Shown: positions 18,696-28,688 of the stretch, one piece after another
Numbering within the stretch: the stretch's first letter is position 1
Layout: every line of letters begins with the position of its first letter
Assembly (NCBI GenBank): GCA_016839625.1
Contig: JAEOTY010000214.1
Location: 1-36,123 of the forward strand
Direction: 5' to 3'
Source of the DNA: Candidatus Hodarchaeota archaeon
Lineage (GTDB): Archaea > Asgardarchaeota > Heimdallarchaeia > Hodarchaeales > Hodarchaeaceae
Length of the DNA stretch: 36,123 nucleotides
Program-made: the position numbers and the translations under genes
Notes under the pieces: model-generated
The model's database searches: none
Seen by the model: only the letters and a program-made list of their open reading frames with translations
What the model was told of the DNA's origin: nothing

Positions 18696-19163
18696 ATGGA
18701 GACAACTTATCTTCGTATGCTACAATTTCTTGGTACGAATGGATATTATGCACGAACAGAGGCAGAAAAATCGTTACTACAGAAATTAGTGAATAAAGGG
18801 TACGTGCAAATCAAACGTGGGACTAAAAGCATCTTTCAGATAACTCCTGATGGAGAGAATAACTTAACGCGTGAATTGAATCCTAATACATCAATTGGGG
18901 ATCAAGAATTTCTATCTTGTCTGAGAAAGGCATATAAAGACCTTGCTAATCCCATGAAACCCCTTGTAAGGATTCCCGATGTTCGAAAGAAGTTGAATGA
19001 GAAGAGAATTCCCGATAATTTGTTTAACAAAAAAGTACTAGATTTGCACGACAAGGGAGTCATTACATTGCAAACAGCTTTATCAAAATCATATGCTGTC
19101 CATGGTGGGATTGAATCAGACTCTGGTACTGGTGTATTCTATTTTATGATGTTCGAGGCCTAA
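18696..19163 (+). CDS. Winged-helix-like DNA-binding protein, 155 aa
   Basis: Two HTH-like stretches: EKSLLQKLVNKGYVQIKRGTKSIFQITPDG and RIPDVRKKLNEKRIPDNLFNKKVLDLHDKGVITLQ. Ends 6 nt before the AAA ATPase gene. Confidence 0.65.
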   Translation: METTYLRMLQFLGTNGYYARTEAEKSLLQKLVNKGYVQIKRGTKSIFQITPDGENNLTRELNPNTSIGDQEFLSCLRKAYKDLANPMKPLVRIPDVRKKLNEKRIPDNLFNKKVLDLHDKGVITLQTALSKSYAVHGGIESDSGTGVFYFMMFEA

Positions 19164-19169
19164 TTAATT

Positions 19170-20537
19170 ATGACTCATGTAGCATCCTTGGTTATAGAGA
19201 ATCCATTCCATAGCTTTACTGCTCGTTCGGATGTTCCAGAATTTTTCAATCTAAACCGTCCAAATCAGGAAGCTTTGAAACACGTCATTCGTTTCTTGGA
19301 AATAGTGCGCAGAAAGAAAAGAGAATCTGTCATTTTACCCATAATCGCGGAAGCAGGGTATGGGAAAACTCATTTTTATTGGGTTCTTCGAGAAACAATT
19401 AGGGATGCATATGTAGTATATATTCCAGTTCCCACCAATCCCAATCGAGTATACTCCCATTTTTATTTCGAGACCATCAAAGCTGGGGGAGCCCCTCTGC
19501 TAGAGTATGTAGCAGATGCTTTAACACAGAAATATCGTAAAGTTGAACATGCAGCAGTCGATTTTCCTGGAATGGGGAATATTGTAATTGATGGTTTTTT
19601 TGCGTTAAAAGACCCAAGTCAATCAAAACTTGCGTTAAAATGGTTGACTGGATTTGATATTGACGATAATACCACTAATTTCAAAAGAACGATCATGGAT
19701 GATGAGGAACTCGCATTAGCAGCATTGAAGATTATTTTGAAGGTTATAGATAAACCAATCCTCTTCTTCGTTGATGAACTTGAATCCTTATTCATTGCTT
19801 TGGGACCCGAAGCAGAGCTTCAGTTTCTCGAGACCCTCAAGAAAATGCACAATGAAGCATCTAATTTCATTTTATGTTTGGCTTGTCTTGCTACATTATG
19901 GGATAAGATTCTCGATCTATCTAGTACTGCAGTTCAAAGTCGGATTGAACCTCCAGTTGTGTTAAAACGATTTTTAAAGAAAGACATTCAAGATTATTGC
20001 ATACAAATGCTACAAGATTTCCATCACAAGTTTGAAATTCTGCCATCAGATCAAGATTCTTTGTGGCCCCTTACTAAAGGAGACGTTGAATCATCCTATG
20101 CTTACTCTCATGGGAATCCGCGAGAAGCGATCAAATGGTTAGCAGGATGCATCGAAGAACGGAAAGCTCCTCTCCTGAAAGATCTAGAAAAGAACCAAAA
20201 GCATTTGACGAGTTCAGGAAAAAAAATTAAGGCAATTATCGATAAAATGAAAGAAACTAGCACTGGAATATTACAGAAGAATAATGGAGCCTTTATTTCA
20301 CTCTCAACATCCGAAAAGAGAGTATTGATTACAATTCCACCCCTACAGGGTATAGATGAAGTTTTTCATCAATCCTATTGGAGTAGCCTTAGAACCAACA
20401 TTGATAAAGAGGAATATTGCGAGGTTATCCTCATTGGAAGTATTCCAGAAGAGAAAGAGGAGGAAGATTGGAATCTAAAGTTATTCTCCGATACAGAGCT
20501 CAAAACAGAATTTTCTGAGTATCTAAGACAACTTTAG
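19170..20537 (+). CDS. AAA/ORC-like P-loop ATPase
   Basis: Walker A IIAEAGYGKTHFYWVL; Walker B ILFFVDELESLF; sensor-2-like SHGNPREAIKWLAG. Confidence 0.8.
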   Translation: MTHVASLVIENPFHSFTARSDVPEFFNLNRPNQEALKHVIRFLEIVRRKKRESVILPIIAEAGYGKTHFYWVLRETIRDAYVVYIPVPTNPNRVYSHFYFETIKAGGAPLLEYVADALTQKYRKVEHAAVDFPGMGNIVIDGFFALKDPSQSKLALKWLTGFDIDDNTTNFKRTIMDDEELALAALKIILKVIDKPILFFVDELESLFIALGPEAELQFLETLKKMHNEASNFILCLACLATLWDKILDLSSTAVQSRIEPPVVLKRFLKKDIQDYCIQMLQDFHHKFEILPSDQDSLWPLTKGDVESSYAYSHGNPREAIKWLAGCIEERKAPLLKDLEKNQKHLTSSGKKIKAIIDKMKETSTGILQKNNGAFISLSTSEKRVLITIPPLQGIDEVFHQSYWSSLRTNIDKEEYCEVILIGSIPEEKEEEDWNLKLFSDTELKTEFSEYLRQL

Positions 20538-20606
20538 GTATGAATAAATAGATTACATAGAGTTGGCTGATCGAGCCTCTAGTGTTTCTTCAACGGAGTA
20601 CGGATA

Positions 20607-21710
20607 TTGACCAAATCATTTCAAGACCCGACAGTTATCAATGAACTTAAAACAAAGATTCACGAGTTATCAGCCAAAATTGGTGATCGAAAGATCCGCA
20701 TTTGTCATGTTTGTGGAACCCATGAATATACGATCTCTCATTGGGGGATAAGATCTCTTCTACCAAAGAATATTGAAGTGATCGCTGGCCCAGGATGTCC
20801 CGTTTGTGTCTGTCCAAATGAGGATATCGAACAGAGTATTTGGCTTGCAAAGAATGGGTATGTATTAGCTACTTTTGGAGATATGTCTCGAGTTCCGAGT
20901 AATCAAGGGTCTCTCCTGACCGCTCGAGCAGGAGGGGCAGATATTCGTGTTGTTTATAGTTTTCTTGATGCTATTAAATTTGCTAATAGCAATCCTCAAA
21001 AAAGGGTTGTTTTCTTTTCCATCGGGTTTGAAACCACAGCTCCAACCGTTGCTATCGAACTCCTTAATCAACGGATTCCTACTAATCTTTTCATTCTTTG
21101 TGCTAATAGACTTGTGCCTCCAGCGATGGAAATTTTACTAGAACAACCTGAAATTCCCCTAGACGGTTTCATTGCACCTGGTCATGTTTCAGCAATAACA
21201 GGTTATGGTATATATGAGTCTATCAGCGATCAACACCACGTTCCAATAGTAGTGGCGGGTTTTGAACCAGCTGATGTTATGTTCGGCGTTCTTGCGATTC
21301 TTCAACAGCTGGCTCAATCTCGATCGAAAACAGAGAACCTCTACTCAAGGGTGGTTACTCGAGAAGGGAATAGAAAAGCATTAGCAGCAATGTCAGAAGC
21401 TTATTCTGTAGTTGATGCAAGATGGCGGGGCATTGGAATCATCCCAAAATCAGGCTATGACTTAGCTGAACAGTTTTCGAAATTTAATATCCGTTTAAAA
21501 GAAGAATTGCCTATGAGTAGTGGTGAGGACATACCTAAGGGGTGTAAGTGTGCAGAAGTTATGTTAGGGAAGATCTATCCCGAAGATTGTGGCCTCTTCA
21601 ATAAAAAATGTACTCCTGAAAATCCTATTGGGCCTTGTATGGTTGGAAATGAAGGAACTTGCTCCATTCACGCGAAATATGGAGGATATTTAGATCTAGA
21701 AGAGGATTAA
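20607..21710 (+). CDS. hypD: Hydrogenase maturation factor HypD
   Basis: CHVCGTHEYTISHWGIRSLLP; GPGCPVCVCP; GFETTAPTVA; C-terminal Cys-rich GCKCAEVMLGKIYPEDCGLFNKKCTPENPIGPCMVGNEGTC. TTG start. Confidence 0.96.
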   Translation: MTKSFQDPTVINELKTKIHELSAKIGDRKIRICHVCGTHEYTISHWGIRSLLPKNIEVIAGPGCPVCVCPNEDIEQSIWLAKNGYVLATFGDMSRVPSNQGSLLTARAGGADIRVVYSFLDAIKFANSNPQKRVVFFSIGFETTAPTVAIELLNQRIPTNLFILCANRLVPPAMEILLEQPEIPLDGFIAPGHVSAITGYGIYESISDQHHVPIVVAGFEPADVMFGVLAILQQLAQSRSKTENLYSRVVTREGNRKALAAMSEAYSVVDARWRGIGIIPKSGYDLAEQFSKFNIRLKEELPMSSGEDIPKGCKCAEVMLGKIYPEDCGLFNKKCTPENPIGPCMVGNEGTCSIHAKYGGYLDLEED

Positions 21711-21732
21711 TTAGGATTTTCTCCTGTTGTTT

Positions 21733-23385
21733 CTAATCTTGAGAGGTTAAATGAAATTTCATCACTAACCCTTCTAAGGGACGGAGTTGAATGAAATTCT
21801 CTGTCTCATGCGAGATTTTGAAATCATAAGTTGAAAAAATTGCAGTAGAAGAAGGATGGGGGTTGTCAATCTGGTTAACCTTGTTATGAAAATTGAGCGT
21901 GACCAATATTCCCTCCTGATTTGCTCGACGTTCATAAAGCAGGCATTTGTTATTGGATGTGGGGAGAAGTTCCAAATCACCCTCCTTAAGAACATATTCA
22001 CTCTTGCGAAGTTGGATAAGGCTCTTAAAAAATGACAACATTGATTTTTGATCCTTTTCTTGTGTTTCAACATTGATTGATGTTGAATCTGTAGAAATCG
22101 GTAACCATGGTTCAATATCAGGATCAGATGAAAAACCGGCATTTCGGGTGGAGGAGGTCCACTGCATCGGAGTACGACATCCGTCACGACCAAAGAATTT
22201 TCCGATAGGAATTCCCCATACCTTCAGTTTAGCAATGGGATCTTTTAGATATTTCTTTGGAATTCTTACTTGATGCATTCCAATTTCCTCCCCATAGTAA
22301 ATGAAAGGAGTACCTCGTAAGGTGAGTAAAAGAAGCATTAGCAATTTCGATCTTTTCTCTTCATTACCATATCGGGAGATCATGCGTTGTTCATCATGGT
22401 TTGATAATACATAACAGGGCCAATATGGTTCTGGTAGGATGCTCTCTGTTTCTTGGATGACTTGTTTAAATTTTTCTGCAGAAAAAGGTTGCTTAGTGAA
22501 TTTGAAGTTGAAAACAAGGTTCAATCCATCATTTTCTTCTCCATATAATGGGCGGATGATGTTTGGTCCTCCCATTGCTTCTCCCACGAGCATTCTTTCT
22601 GGTGTATAGGAATCTATTATTTTTCGAATCCTTGTACACATATTAATTGTTTCGGGGAGAAATGCAGTATACCGTGGGTCTTGGAATAGAAAAGCAGTAG
22701 AATCATGGGACGGTAGGAGCCGCCAACTTCGTGGGTTGTTACGAAAGTCTTGATCCTCGAAAAGCACATGGATTATATCTAGCCGAAATCCATCAACACC
22801 CTTATCTAACCAGAACTGTAGAGTGTTATGCATTTCTTCTTGAACTTCAGGGTTATGCCAATTAAGATCAGGCTGACACGGGAGGAATTGATGTAAATAG
22901 AATTGGTATGTGTGTTCATCCCACTCCCACGCTGATCCTCCAATGATCGCTCTCCAGTTATTTGGTGACTTTTTCCCCTTCCTGCCTCGTCCTTCCTTCC
23001 AAATGTACCATTCCCTTTTAGGATTAATTTTTTTTGCACGAGACTCTAGAAACCAAGGATGTTGGTCAGAAGTATGGTTTAACACCATGTCCAAGATTAT
23101 TTTGATATCCAAAGAATGAGCTTCTACTAATAATTCATCAAACTCAGTCATGGTTCCATATTCGGGATTAATCGCTCTATAATCCGATATATCGTACCCG
23201 TAATCTTCTTGAGGTGAGGAGAAAAATGGCGAAAACCAAATGGCATCTATTCCAAGCTCCTGTAAATAGTCCAACCGGTTGATAATACCTTGGAGATCTC
23301 CAATCCCGTTATTGGTACTATCTGCGAATGAACGGGGATATATCTGGTAAAAAACCGCTTTATACCACCATTTTTCCTTTTTCAT
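21733..23385 (-). CDS. GH13 alpha-glucosidase / oligo-1,6-glucosidase
   Basis: WWYKAVFYQIYPRSFADSTNNGIGDLQGI; DMVLNHTSDQHPWF; GFRLDIIHVLFED; MLVGEA; VLSNHDEQRM; RGTPFIYYGEEIGM. Confidence 0.94.
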   Translation of the reverse strand: MKKEKWWYKAVFYQIYPRSFADSTNNGIGDLQGIINRLDYLQELGIDAIWFSPFFSSPQEDYGYDISDYRAINPEYGTMTEFDELLVEAHSLDIKIILDMVLNHTSDQHPWFLESRAKKINPKREWYIWKEGRGRKGKKSPNNWRAIIGGSAWEWDEHTYQFYLHQFLPCQPDLNWHNPEVQEEMHNTLQFWLDKGVDGFRLDIIHVLFEDQDFRNNPRSWRLLPSHDSTAFLFQDPRYTAFLPETINMCTRIRKIIDSYTPERMLVGEAMGGPNIIRPLYGEENDGLNLVFNFKFTKQPFSAEKFKQVIQETESILPEPYWPCYVLSNHDEQRMISRYGNEEKRSKLLMLLLLTLRGTPFIYYGEEIGMHQVRIPKKYLKDPIAKLKVWGIPIGKFFGRDGCRTPMQWTSSTRNAGFSSDPDIEPWLPISTDSTSINVETQEKDQKSMLSFFKSLIQLRKSEYVLKEGDLELLPTSNNKCLLYERRANQEGILVTLNFHNKVNQIDNPHPSSTAIFSTYDFKISHETENFIQLRPLEGLVMKFHLTSQD

Positions 23386-23423
23386 GACTTCTCCCTTGAT
23401 TTTTAAGTTGTTTTTTCTTTATT

Positions 23424-24263
23424 CTAAAAAATCCCTGGATTCTTCTTTGTTCTCATTTGACGAACTTTTCGCATCACAAAAGGCCGCAGAATTTTCACAA
23501 GAAATCTGTGGAAGTTTTTTCCAGACATTGCGAGCATGTAGATATAGGAACGAAAGATTTTGTTGAGGTCTTCTAGAGAACGGGGCCGCAACTCCATTGT
23601 AACGGTTCCTGAAAAATGAATTTTCTTCAAGAATTCTTTGACAGGTTCAACTGGCATATCTCCATCTGTTAATAATGGAAAATGTGTGTCTTCTTCTCGT
23701 GTGCCTCCTGAAATGTGAATATATCCTGTTGGTGCCTGAAGTAAGTCCAAAAGGTGATTAGGCAGTTCTAAATAGTTCTTACCATGAGTTATATACGAAT
23801 GAGGAATATCAAAGCAAAAACCCAATTTATTATTGGTGTTAGCTTGTGTTGTCTCAAAAAATTGTAGAAATTCCTCCCACGATTGATATGGCATATTTTC
23901 GAGTAAAGGAAGTGGTAAATTCTCTATCCGCTTATAAAATTTTTCCCACGATCCGCTTGCATCGGAAGGAGGGTGCACCACTACTCCTATAATATTAAGA
24001 TTCCGTTGGTTGTTGATCACATTCTCGACAAACGTATCTACCTCTTTGTTATTAGATGAAAGATCTATTCCATAATCTTCCACATAAGGGGCATGAATTG
24101 TTGTTTGGGATGATTTCAATATCTGAAGTACGCCTTCCAAATCATCAAAAACAGTCTGATCAAACTCTATGTGCTTCAACCGGATAACAGACGCAATTTT
24201 AACCCATTGTGAGGGTTGGATAGTGTTTACTTTTTGTATAGTTAATCCTGTTGTAAAGGTCAT
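23424..24263 (-). CDS. Xylose-isomerase-like / AP endonuclease 2-type TIM-barrel protein
   Basis: TIHAPYVEDYGIDLSS, IIGVVVHPPSD, LLENMPYQSW, GFCFDIPHSYITHG, YIHISGG, GTVTMELRP. Confidence 0.75.
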   Translation of the reverse strand: MTFTTGLTIQKVNTIQPSQWVKIASVIRLKHIEFDQTVFDDLEGVLQILKSSQTTIHAPYVEDYGIDLSSNNKEVDTFVENVINNQRNLNIIGVVVHPPSDASGSWEKFYKRIENLPLPLLENMPYQSWEEFLQFFETTQANTNNKLGFCFDIPHSYITHGKNYLELPNHLLDLLQAPTGYIHISGGTREEDTHFPLLTDGDMPVEPVKEFLKKIHFSGTVTMELRPRSLEDLNKIFRSYIYMLAMSGKNFHRFLVKILRPFVMRKVRQMRTKKNPGIF

Positions 24264-24298
24264 ACCTTTGTCCTGCTGTCATTCATTGGATAGTACTG

Positions 24299-25603
24299 TT
24301 ACCATGGCCCGTTTTCTGGGAATTTAGGATTCCATTTCTCGGGGATTGTACCAGTGGCATACACTGTCATGTTTAAATGTTTAAATATCTGGTCTTTAGC
24401 TTTTTGAATGTCATTTGGAGAGATTTGAAAGATTTTCTCTTGGAAATCCGTTGTCGAGAACCATTGGTGGAATTTGACGTATTTTTGAAGAAGATCAATC
24501 CCATAATTGGTAGGATCCTCGATTTCAGAAATGTGAGATCCCCAAATTTCTTCTTTTAAATCGGTAACAATTTGAGAGGTTATTTTGAGGTCATGAATAT
24601 CAATTAGTAGTTCTAGGATCCTTGTAAAGACTTCGTCGGTTTTATTTGGAGGAGCAACGAAAAAAATGGTACTGGCTGAGATATCAAAAAGCGGTTCAAA
24701 TCCATAGCGACAAACTCCAGCCAATCCTTTGCTGGTTATTTCTCGATATAATAAGGAAGTGCGAGAATTTCCAATGAAAGTATTTAGTAACAGTAATGGG
24801 AAAAAATCAGAAGTGGAGGTACCAGGGCTGGTCCAGCACAAAGCTACGTATGTTAGAGGTTTTGGTCTTTCAAGAAAATGATATGAGATATCACTTTTTT
24901 GAACAACAGAATCAACTTTTGGCGGACTGATGGGATTGGTTTTTGGTTGTGAGATTGGATCATTGAAAGTAGAAGATAAAAATTCCTTTTCTGCCTGTAA
25001 ATCGAACCCTCCTACCAAGGTTATTACGGCATTATCTAGGGAGTAAAATTGTGAGATGTAATCGGTTATCATGTCTGCTGTAATCGCCCCAACCGAATTC
25101 TGTGTTCCTAATATGCTGTGTTCTAGTGGTGTTCCAGTAAAATGCGTTTTACGAACTTTAAAGAGAGTGTCTGTTTCTGGCATGTCTTCATACCATTGGA
25201 TTTCCTGTAAAACAACCTGTTTCTCCGCTTTAAACTCTTCTGGATCAACTTTTCTGTCTGTTAACAAATCCTTCCAGATTTCAGCAGCTTTGTGTAAATT
25301 TCGGCTTGGTACTTTAGCAAAATAGGCTGTATGATCATAGGTTGTATAAGCGTTTAAATCAGCACCTAATCGAGTAAATTCTTCGTTTACTTGCTTTGTT
25401 GTTTTCGTTGGGGTTCCCTTGAAGAACATGTGCTCCAAAAAATGGCTAATACCATCATTTGACCCAGAACCGAATCCCTCCTCATACATACTCCCAGCAA
25501 AATAACCAACTGCAAATAACGATGTTTTTCCACTAGGGATCGAAACAAGGTGCAATTTTAAATTATTGTCTAAGGTAATAATCTCTGATTGTTCAGTACT
25601 CAT
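24299..25603 (-). CDS. M16 family zinc metallopeptidase, predicted active subunit
   Basis: Probable start MSTEQSEIITLDNNLK at 25603; the listed 25795 start overlaps the upstream gene. HxxEH in GISHFLEHMFFKGT; downstream EIQWYEDMPETD region. Confidence 0.9.
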   Translation of the reverse strand: MSTEQSEIITLDNNLKLHLVSIPSGKTSLFAVGYFAGSMYEEGFGSGSNDGISHFLEHMFFKGTPTKTTKQVNEEFTRLGADLNAYTTYDHTAYFAKVPSRNLHKAAEIWKDLLTDRKVDPEEFKAEKQVVLQEIQWYEDMPETDTLFKVRKTHFTGTPLEHSILGTQNSVGAITADMITDYISQFYSLDNAVITLVGGFDLQAEKEFLSSTFNDPISQPKTNPISPPKVDSVVQKSDISYHFLERPKPLTYVALCWTSPGTSTSDFFPLLLLNTFIGNSRTSLLYREITSKGLAGVCRYGFEPLFDISASTIFFVAPPNKTDEVFTRILELLIDIHDLKITSQIVTDLKEEIWGSHISEIEDPTNYGIDLLQKYVKFHQWFSTTDFQEKIFQISPNDIQKAKDQIFKHLNMTVYATGTIPEKWNPKFPENGPW

Positions 25604-25613
25604 TGGTATCCCT

Positions 25614-26864
25614 TTAATCACTGTTGAAAGTTTTGTTCTTCCAGTTTTCCTGGATCTTAGTGGGATCCATATCACCGATAATGGCCAGACTGAAATTCTT
25701 TGGGTGAAGAAGTTTTTTCCACAATGAATGAATATCTTCAGTTTTGACTGTTTCAATTTCCTTATATCTTGACTCAACCGTAGGTGAAAGACCATGAACT
25801 CCCCTGTTAATAATTCGTGAAGTCAATGCCCGCGAATCGTCGAATGATAAATCTAACTGACCTAAGATAAAATCACGAGTCGTATTATATTCCTCTTCTG
25901 AGACTGGATTTTTACCTAAGTCGGAAATAATTTCTACAAGCGAATCTATTGCTTCTTCCGTCCGTGTTGGGTTAGTTTCCATATAACAACGAAGAATTAA
26001 CGCCGTGTCTAAGAGTTTCAACGTTGCTCCAGTCAAATAACCGAATGCTTTCTGATCTCGTAAAATTGAAAACATTCTTGATCCAAATGATTCACCGAGG
26101 AGAGCACTAGAGAAACGAGCTAACCCTATAGTAGTTGGTTTGATATCTGATATAATGTTGACACAAAGATAAACACTTCCATCTTCTTTAGAAGATGATG
26201 CTATGATATTGTTTGGGGGGACTGTTTTTTGAGGGAAAGAATGGGTCTTTTTTGGTTCAAAGTTCTGCGACGAAAGAAAGTTGGAAAATTCCTGATCGAT
26301 TTGGGACTGAAGGGTTTCTGATATCGCTCCGACAGCAAATCCCCACGGACTGACTAGTAGTTTCTGATGGGTTTCATGAAGATTGTCGAGGGTTATTTGG
26401 TTTATTGATTCGGGTGTCCCAATTTGAGATCGTCCTAGAGGATGGGTTTCTCCAAAGACTGCTTTATCTGCGTCAAAGATCAGCATTCGTCGGATCGCAT
26501 TCGACTGAACTTGATGATAGAGTTGCACCAAATTCTGTTTTTCGATTTGGAAATGAGAATCTTCGAGGGAAGGAGTCGTTATCATTTCAAAAAGGAGTTC
26601 TAATGTCCTCATAGCATGTTTTGGCTGAACTTGAGCCCCAATAACGGCAAAGTCTTTATCTGTTGTAGTAAATAATGATCCTCCTGTTCCATCGATTAAT
26701 TTTGCGATTTCTAACTCATCGTGCTGCTCTGTTCCACGACCCATTGTTTGTAACAAAACTTGAGTTGTACCTGCAAGTGAATCATGAGCAGCTCCATGAT
26801 AGGTTACAATTCCAAGACACACAGTGCGTAAATTTAAATAAGGGTGAATCTCTGTTTTGATCAT
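25614..26864 (-). CDS. M16 family peptidase-like protein, predicted inactive subunit
   Basis: M16 architecture (YHGAAHDSLAGTTQVLLQTMGRGTEQHDELEIAKLIDGTGG; ALLGESFGSRMFSILRDQKAFGYLTGA) without HxxEH. Confidence 0.85.
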   Translation of the reverse strand: MIKTEIHPYLNLRTVCLGIVTYHGAAHDSLAGTTQVLLQTMGRGTEQHDELEIAKLIDGTGGSLFTTTDKDFAVIGAQVQPKHAMRTLELLFEMITTPSLEDSHFQIEKQNLVQLYHQVQSNAIRRMLIFDADKAVFGETHPLGRSQIGTPESINQITLDNLHETHQKLLVSPWGFAVGAISETLQSQIDQEFSNFLSSQNFEPKKTHSFPQKTVPPNNIIASSSKEDGSVYLCVNIISDIKPTTIGLARFSSALLGESFGSRMFSILRDQKAFGYLTGATLKLLDTALILRCYMETNPTRTEEAIDSLVEIISDLGKNPVSEEEYNTTRDFILGQLDLSFDDSRALTSRIINRGVHGLSPTVESRYKEIETVKTEDIHSLWKKLLHPKNFSLAIIGDMDPTKIQENWKNKTFNSD

Positions 26865-26922
26865 TGACGAATCTCCGTACAGACCTGACTAACTGTTCAT
26901 TTTCTTTAGTATTAGTGCCTGA

Positions 26923-28572
26923 TTATTGGGAAATTTGGAGGTTTTTGGCTTGTTCTGGGGCAACTTTTGCTCGTCCTTTTCTCCACCACCAAAGAAGAGC
27001 CGTACCCAAGGTTAAAATGATAAAGATTACTTGAGCAGCCATCACCATTGTCAACAGGTCGTTGACAGATAACGTAGCTTGTGGAAGAACATAATCCAAT
27101 TGATTTGCAAGAGTTCTCTGAAGATTAAGATTAAATAAGAAGTCCAATGCGGGCATTGATCCACCACCGACCATTCCTGCTAGTGCAGCTATTTGACTGA
27201 CACGGTGACTAGCAACACACAACTTTGGAAGGTCTAATTTTAACAATGTTGCTCCTTTCTCGTTTCTTACATAAATAGCTCCAGTGAGAGAAGTTGCCCT
27301 GAACCCTGTTTCAACCAATGGGGTGACAAAGAAGGTTAATTTCTTGGGGAGATTTTGGGGCCGTGGATCAACAAATATTGATGTTGGTTGTACTAAACAT
27401 CCGCTCAATAATGGTTCCACGGCTATTCGCTTAGTTATTTCACGTAGCTCAAACTCCCCGCGAGTTTCTTTTTCTTTTTCACCTGATAACAAGTGGGTTT
27501 TATCAGCAGCGATCTTAATAGCTATACTTGATAGTGTTACTGTAAATGGATAAGTCTTATGTGAGTTCATTCGGGAATAATAGTGAACATGCGTATGAAT
27601 TGTGTCTCTTCTCACTGTTTCAGAACGTAATGCAGGGGTCGGTGCTGGAAGTTCCGCTGCTTCTGCCTTCGGTGCTCTCTTTCTGGCTTTTTTGCTCATT
27701 TCTTTTTGCATTTTGTCCATAAGTCCCTCAATATCTTTCTCATATGGGGGGATTTCTGCTTCAGAATCTTTGGTTGTTGCGACAGGAGCAGCAGGAGGAG
27801 CGCCTGCAGCTGGTGCTGGTGCAGCTGTTGGCTGTGGTGTTGGCGCTGCTGGCGGACCAGCTGGAGGTCTAGGGGGGGCTGCTTTAGGAGCAGGAGTGGG
27901 AGTTGGTCTTGTAACAGGAGAAGGAGGAGGAAGAGATTCAGGAACAGCTGGTTCGGGTTCTAGCAGTTCTTCTTCAAATTCTTCGTCTGCAAGTTCAAAC
28001 TCTGGTTCTGAAACTCTGGAGGGTGCGAGGGGAATTTCATCCTCTGCCACACGTGAGAGTTCATCATGTTCAGAAGAACCTCGGATAGCCTGCCTCGCCA
28101 TGGCAAGTTCTTCTAAAGCTCCACCTAGAATATCATCAAGAACTTCTTCTTTCTTTTCCTGGGGTGCAACCTCAGTCATTTCTGCCATCCCTCGTTTGAG
28201 CTGAAGATCCTCCAATTTGCTTGAAAGACTAGCGGCGCCTTTTGAGTAAAGCTTATCGGTTGATAAAGCTAATTCTGTTAATGCCGGTTGTAGTCTTTCA
28301 TCTTGTGCAAGTATTGGCCAACTATTCTCAGCAAAGAGTAATGTTTCTATCAAAACAAATTTCCCGTGTTCTGTTGCTTCATTAAGAATCGAATATATGA
28401 TGGAAAGAAATCCAGCAGGCGCTTCTGCTAAGTAAGCTTCCAATGTTGAAGCTAAATAATGATGAAAATCCTTGTTATCGACATATTTCGAATCACCAGG
28501 AAGATTTATCAGAAAATCGGGGACAAACTCCAACCAATTGGCTGCAGATTTGAGAGAAAATGGGAAAAACAT
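26923..28572 (-). CDS. Tail-anchored hypothetical protein with an acidic and Pro/Ala-rich linker
   Basis: 549 aa: helical N-terminus, acidic stretch, PTPTPAPKAAPPRPPAGPPAAPTPQPTAAPAPAAGAPPAAP linker, beta-rich C-domain, terminal TM (VIFIILTLGTALLWWWRKGRAK). Confidence 0.75.
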   Translation of the reverse strand: MFFPFSLKSAANWLEFVPDFLINLPGDSKYVDNKDFHHYLASTLEAYLAEAPAGFLSIIYSILNEATEHGKFVLIETLLFAENSWPILAQDERLQPALTELALSTDKLYSKGAASLSSKLEDLQLKRGMAEMTEVAPQEKKEEVLDDILGGALEELAMARQAIRGSSEHDELSRVAEDEIPLAPSRVSEPEFELADEEFEEELLEPEPAVPESLPPPSPVTRPTPTPAPKAAPPRPPAGPPAAPTPQPTAAPAPAAGAPPAAPVATTKDSEAEIPPYEKDIEGLMDKMQKEMSKKARKRAPKAEAAELPAPTPALRSETVRRDTIHTHVHYYSRMNSHKTYPFTVTLSSIAIKIAADKTHLLSGEKEKETRGEFELREITKRIAVEPLLSGCLVQPTSIFVDPRPQNLPKKLTFFVTPLVETGFRATSLTGAIYVRNEKGATLLKLDLPKLCVASHRVSQIAALAGMVGGGSMPALDFLFNLNLQRTLANQLDYVLPQATLSVNDLLTMVMAAQVIFIILTLGTALLWWWRKGRAKVAPEQAKNLQISQ

Positions 28573-28688
28573 GTTATTAACCTTCTTTGCACTTTCTTGA
28601 ATAAGAGCGTAATATACTCTTAAATCATTTTAGATTTGAAAAACAAAATTCTCTAAATGCATTCTTTCGAGTTTGATGAAGTGGTCTT

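Noticed and set aside
21774-22193. 139-aa minus-strand ORF inside the GH13 gene
   Set aside because: Out-of-frame overlap on the same strand as a clear GH13 enzyme.
25604-25795. 64-aa N-terminal extension of the M16 ORF
   Set aside because: Overlaps the upstream M16 gene out of frame; MSTEQSEIITLDNN at 25603 is a typical M16 N-terminus.
27602-28204. 200-aa plus-strand ORF rich in Ala/Gly/Ser
   Set aside because: Antisense shadow of the Pro/Ala-rich linker and acidic region in the 549-aa minus-strand gene; composition explains the open frame.
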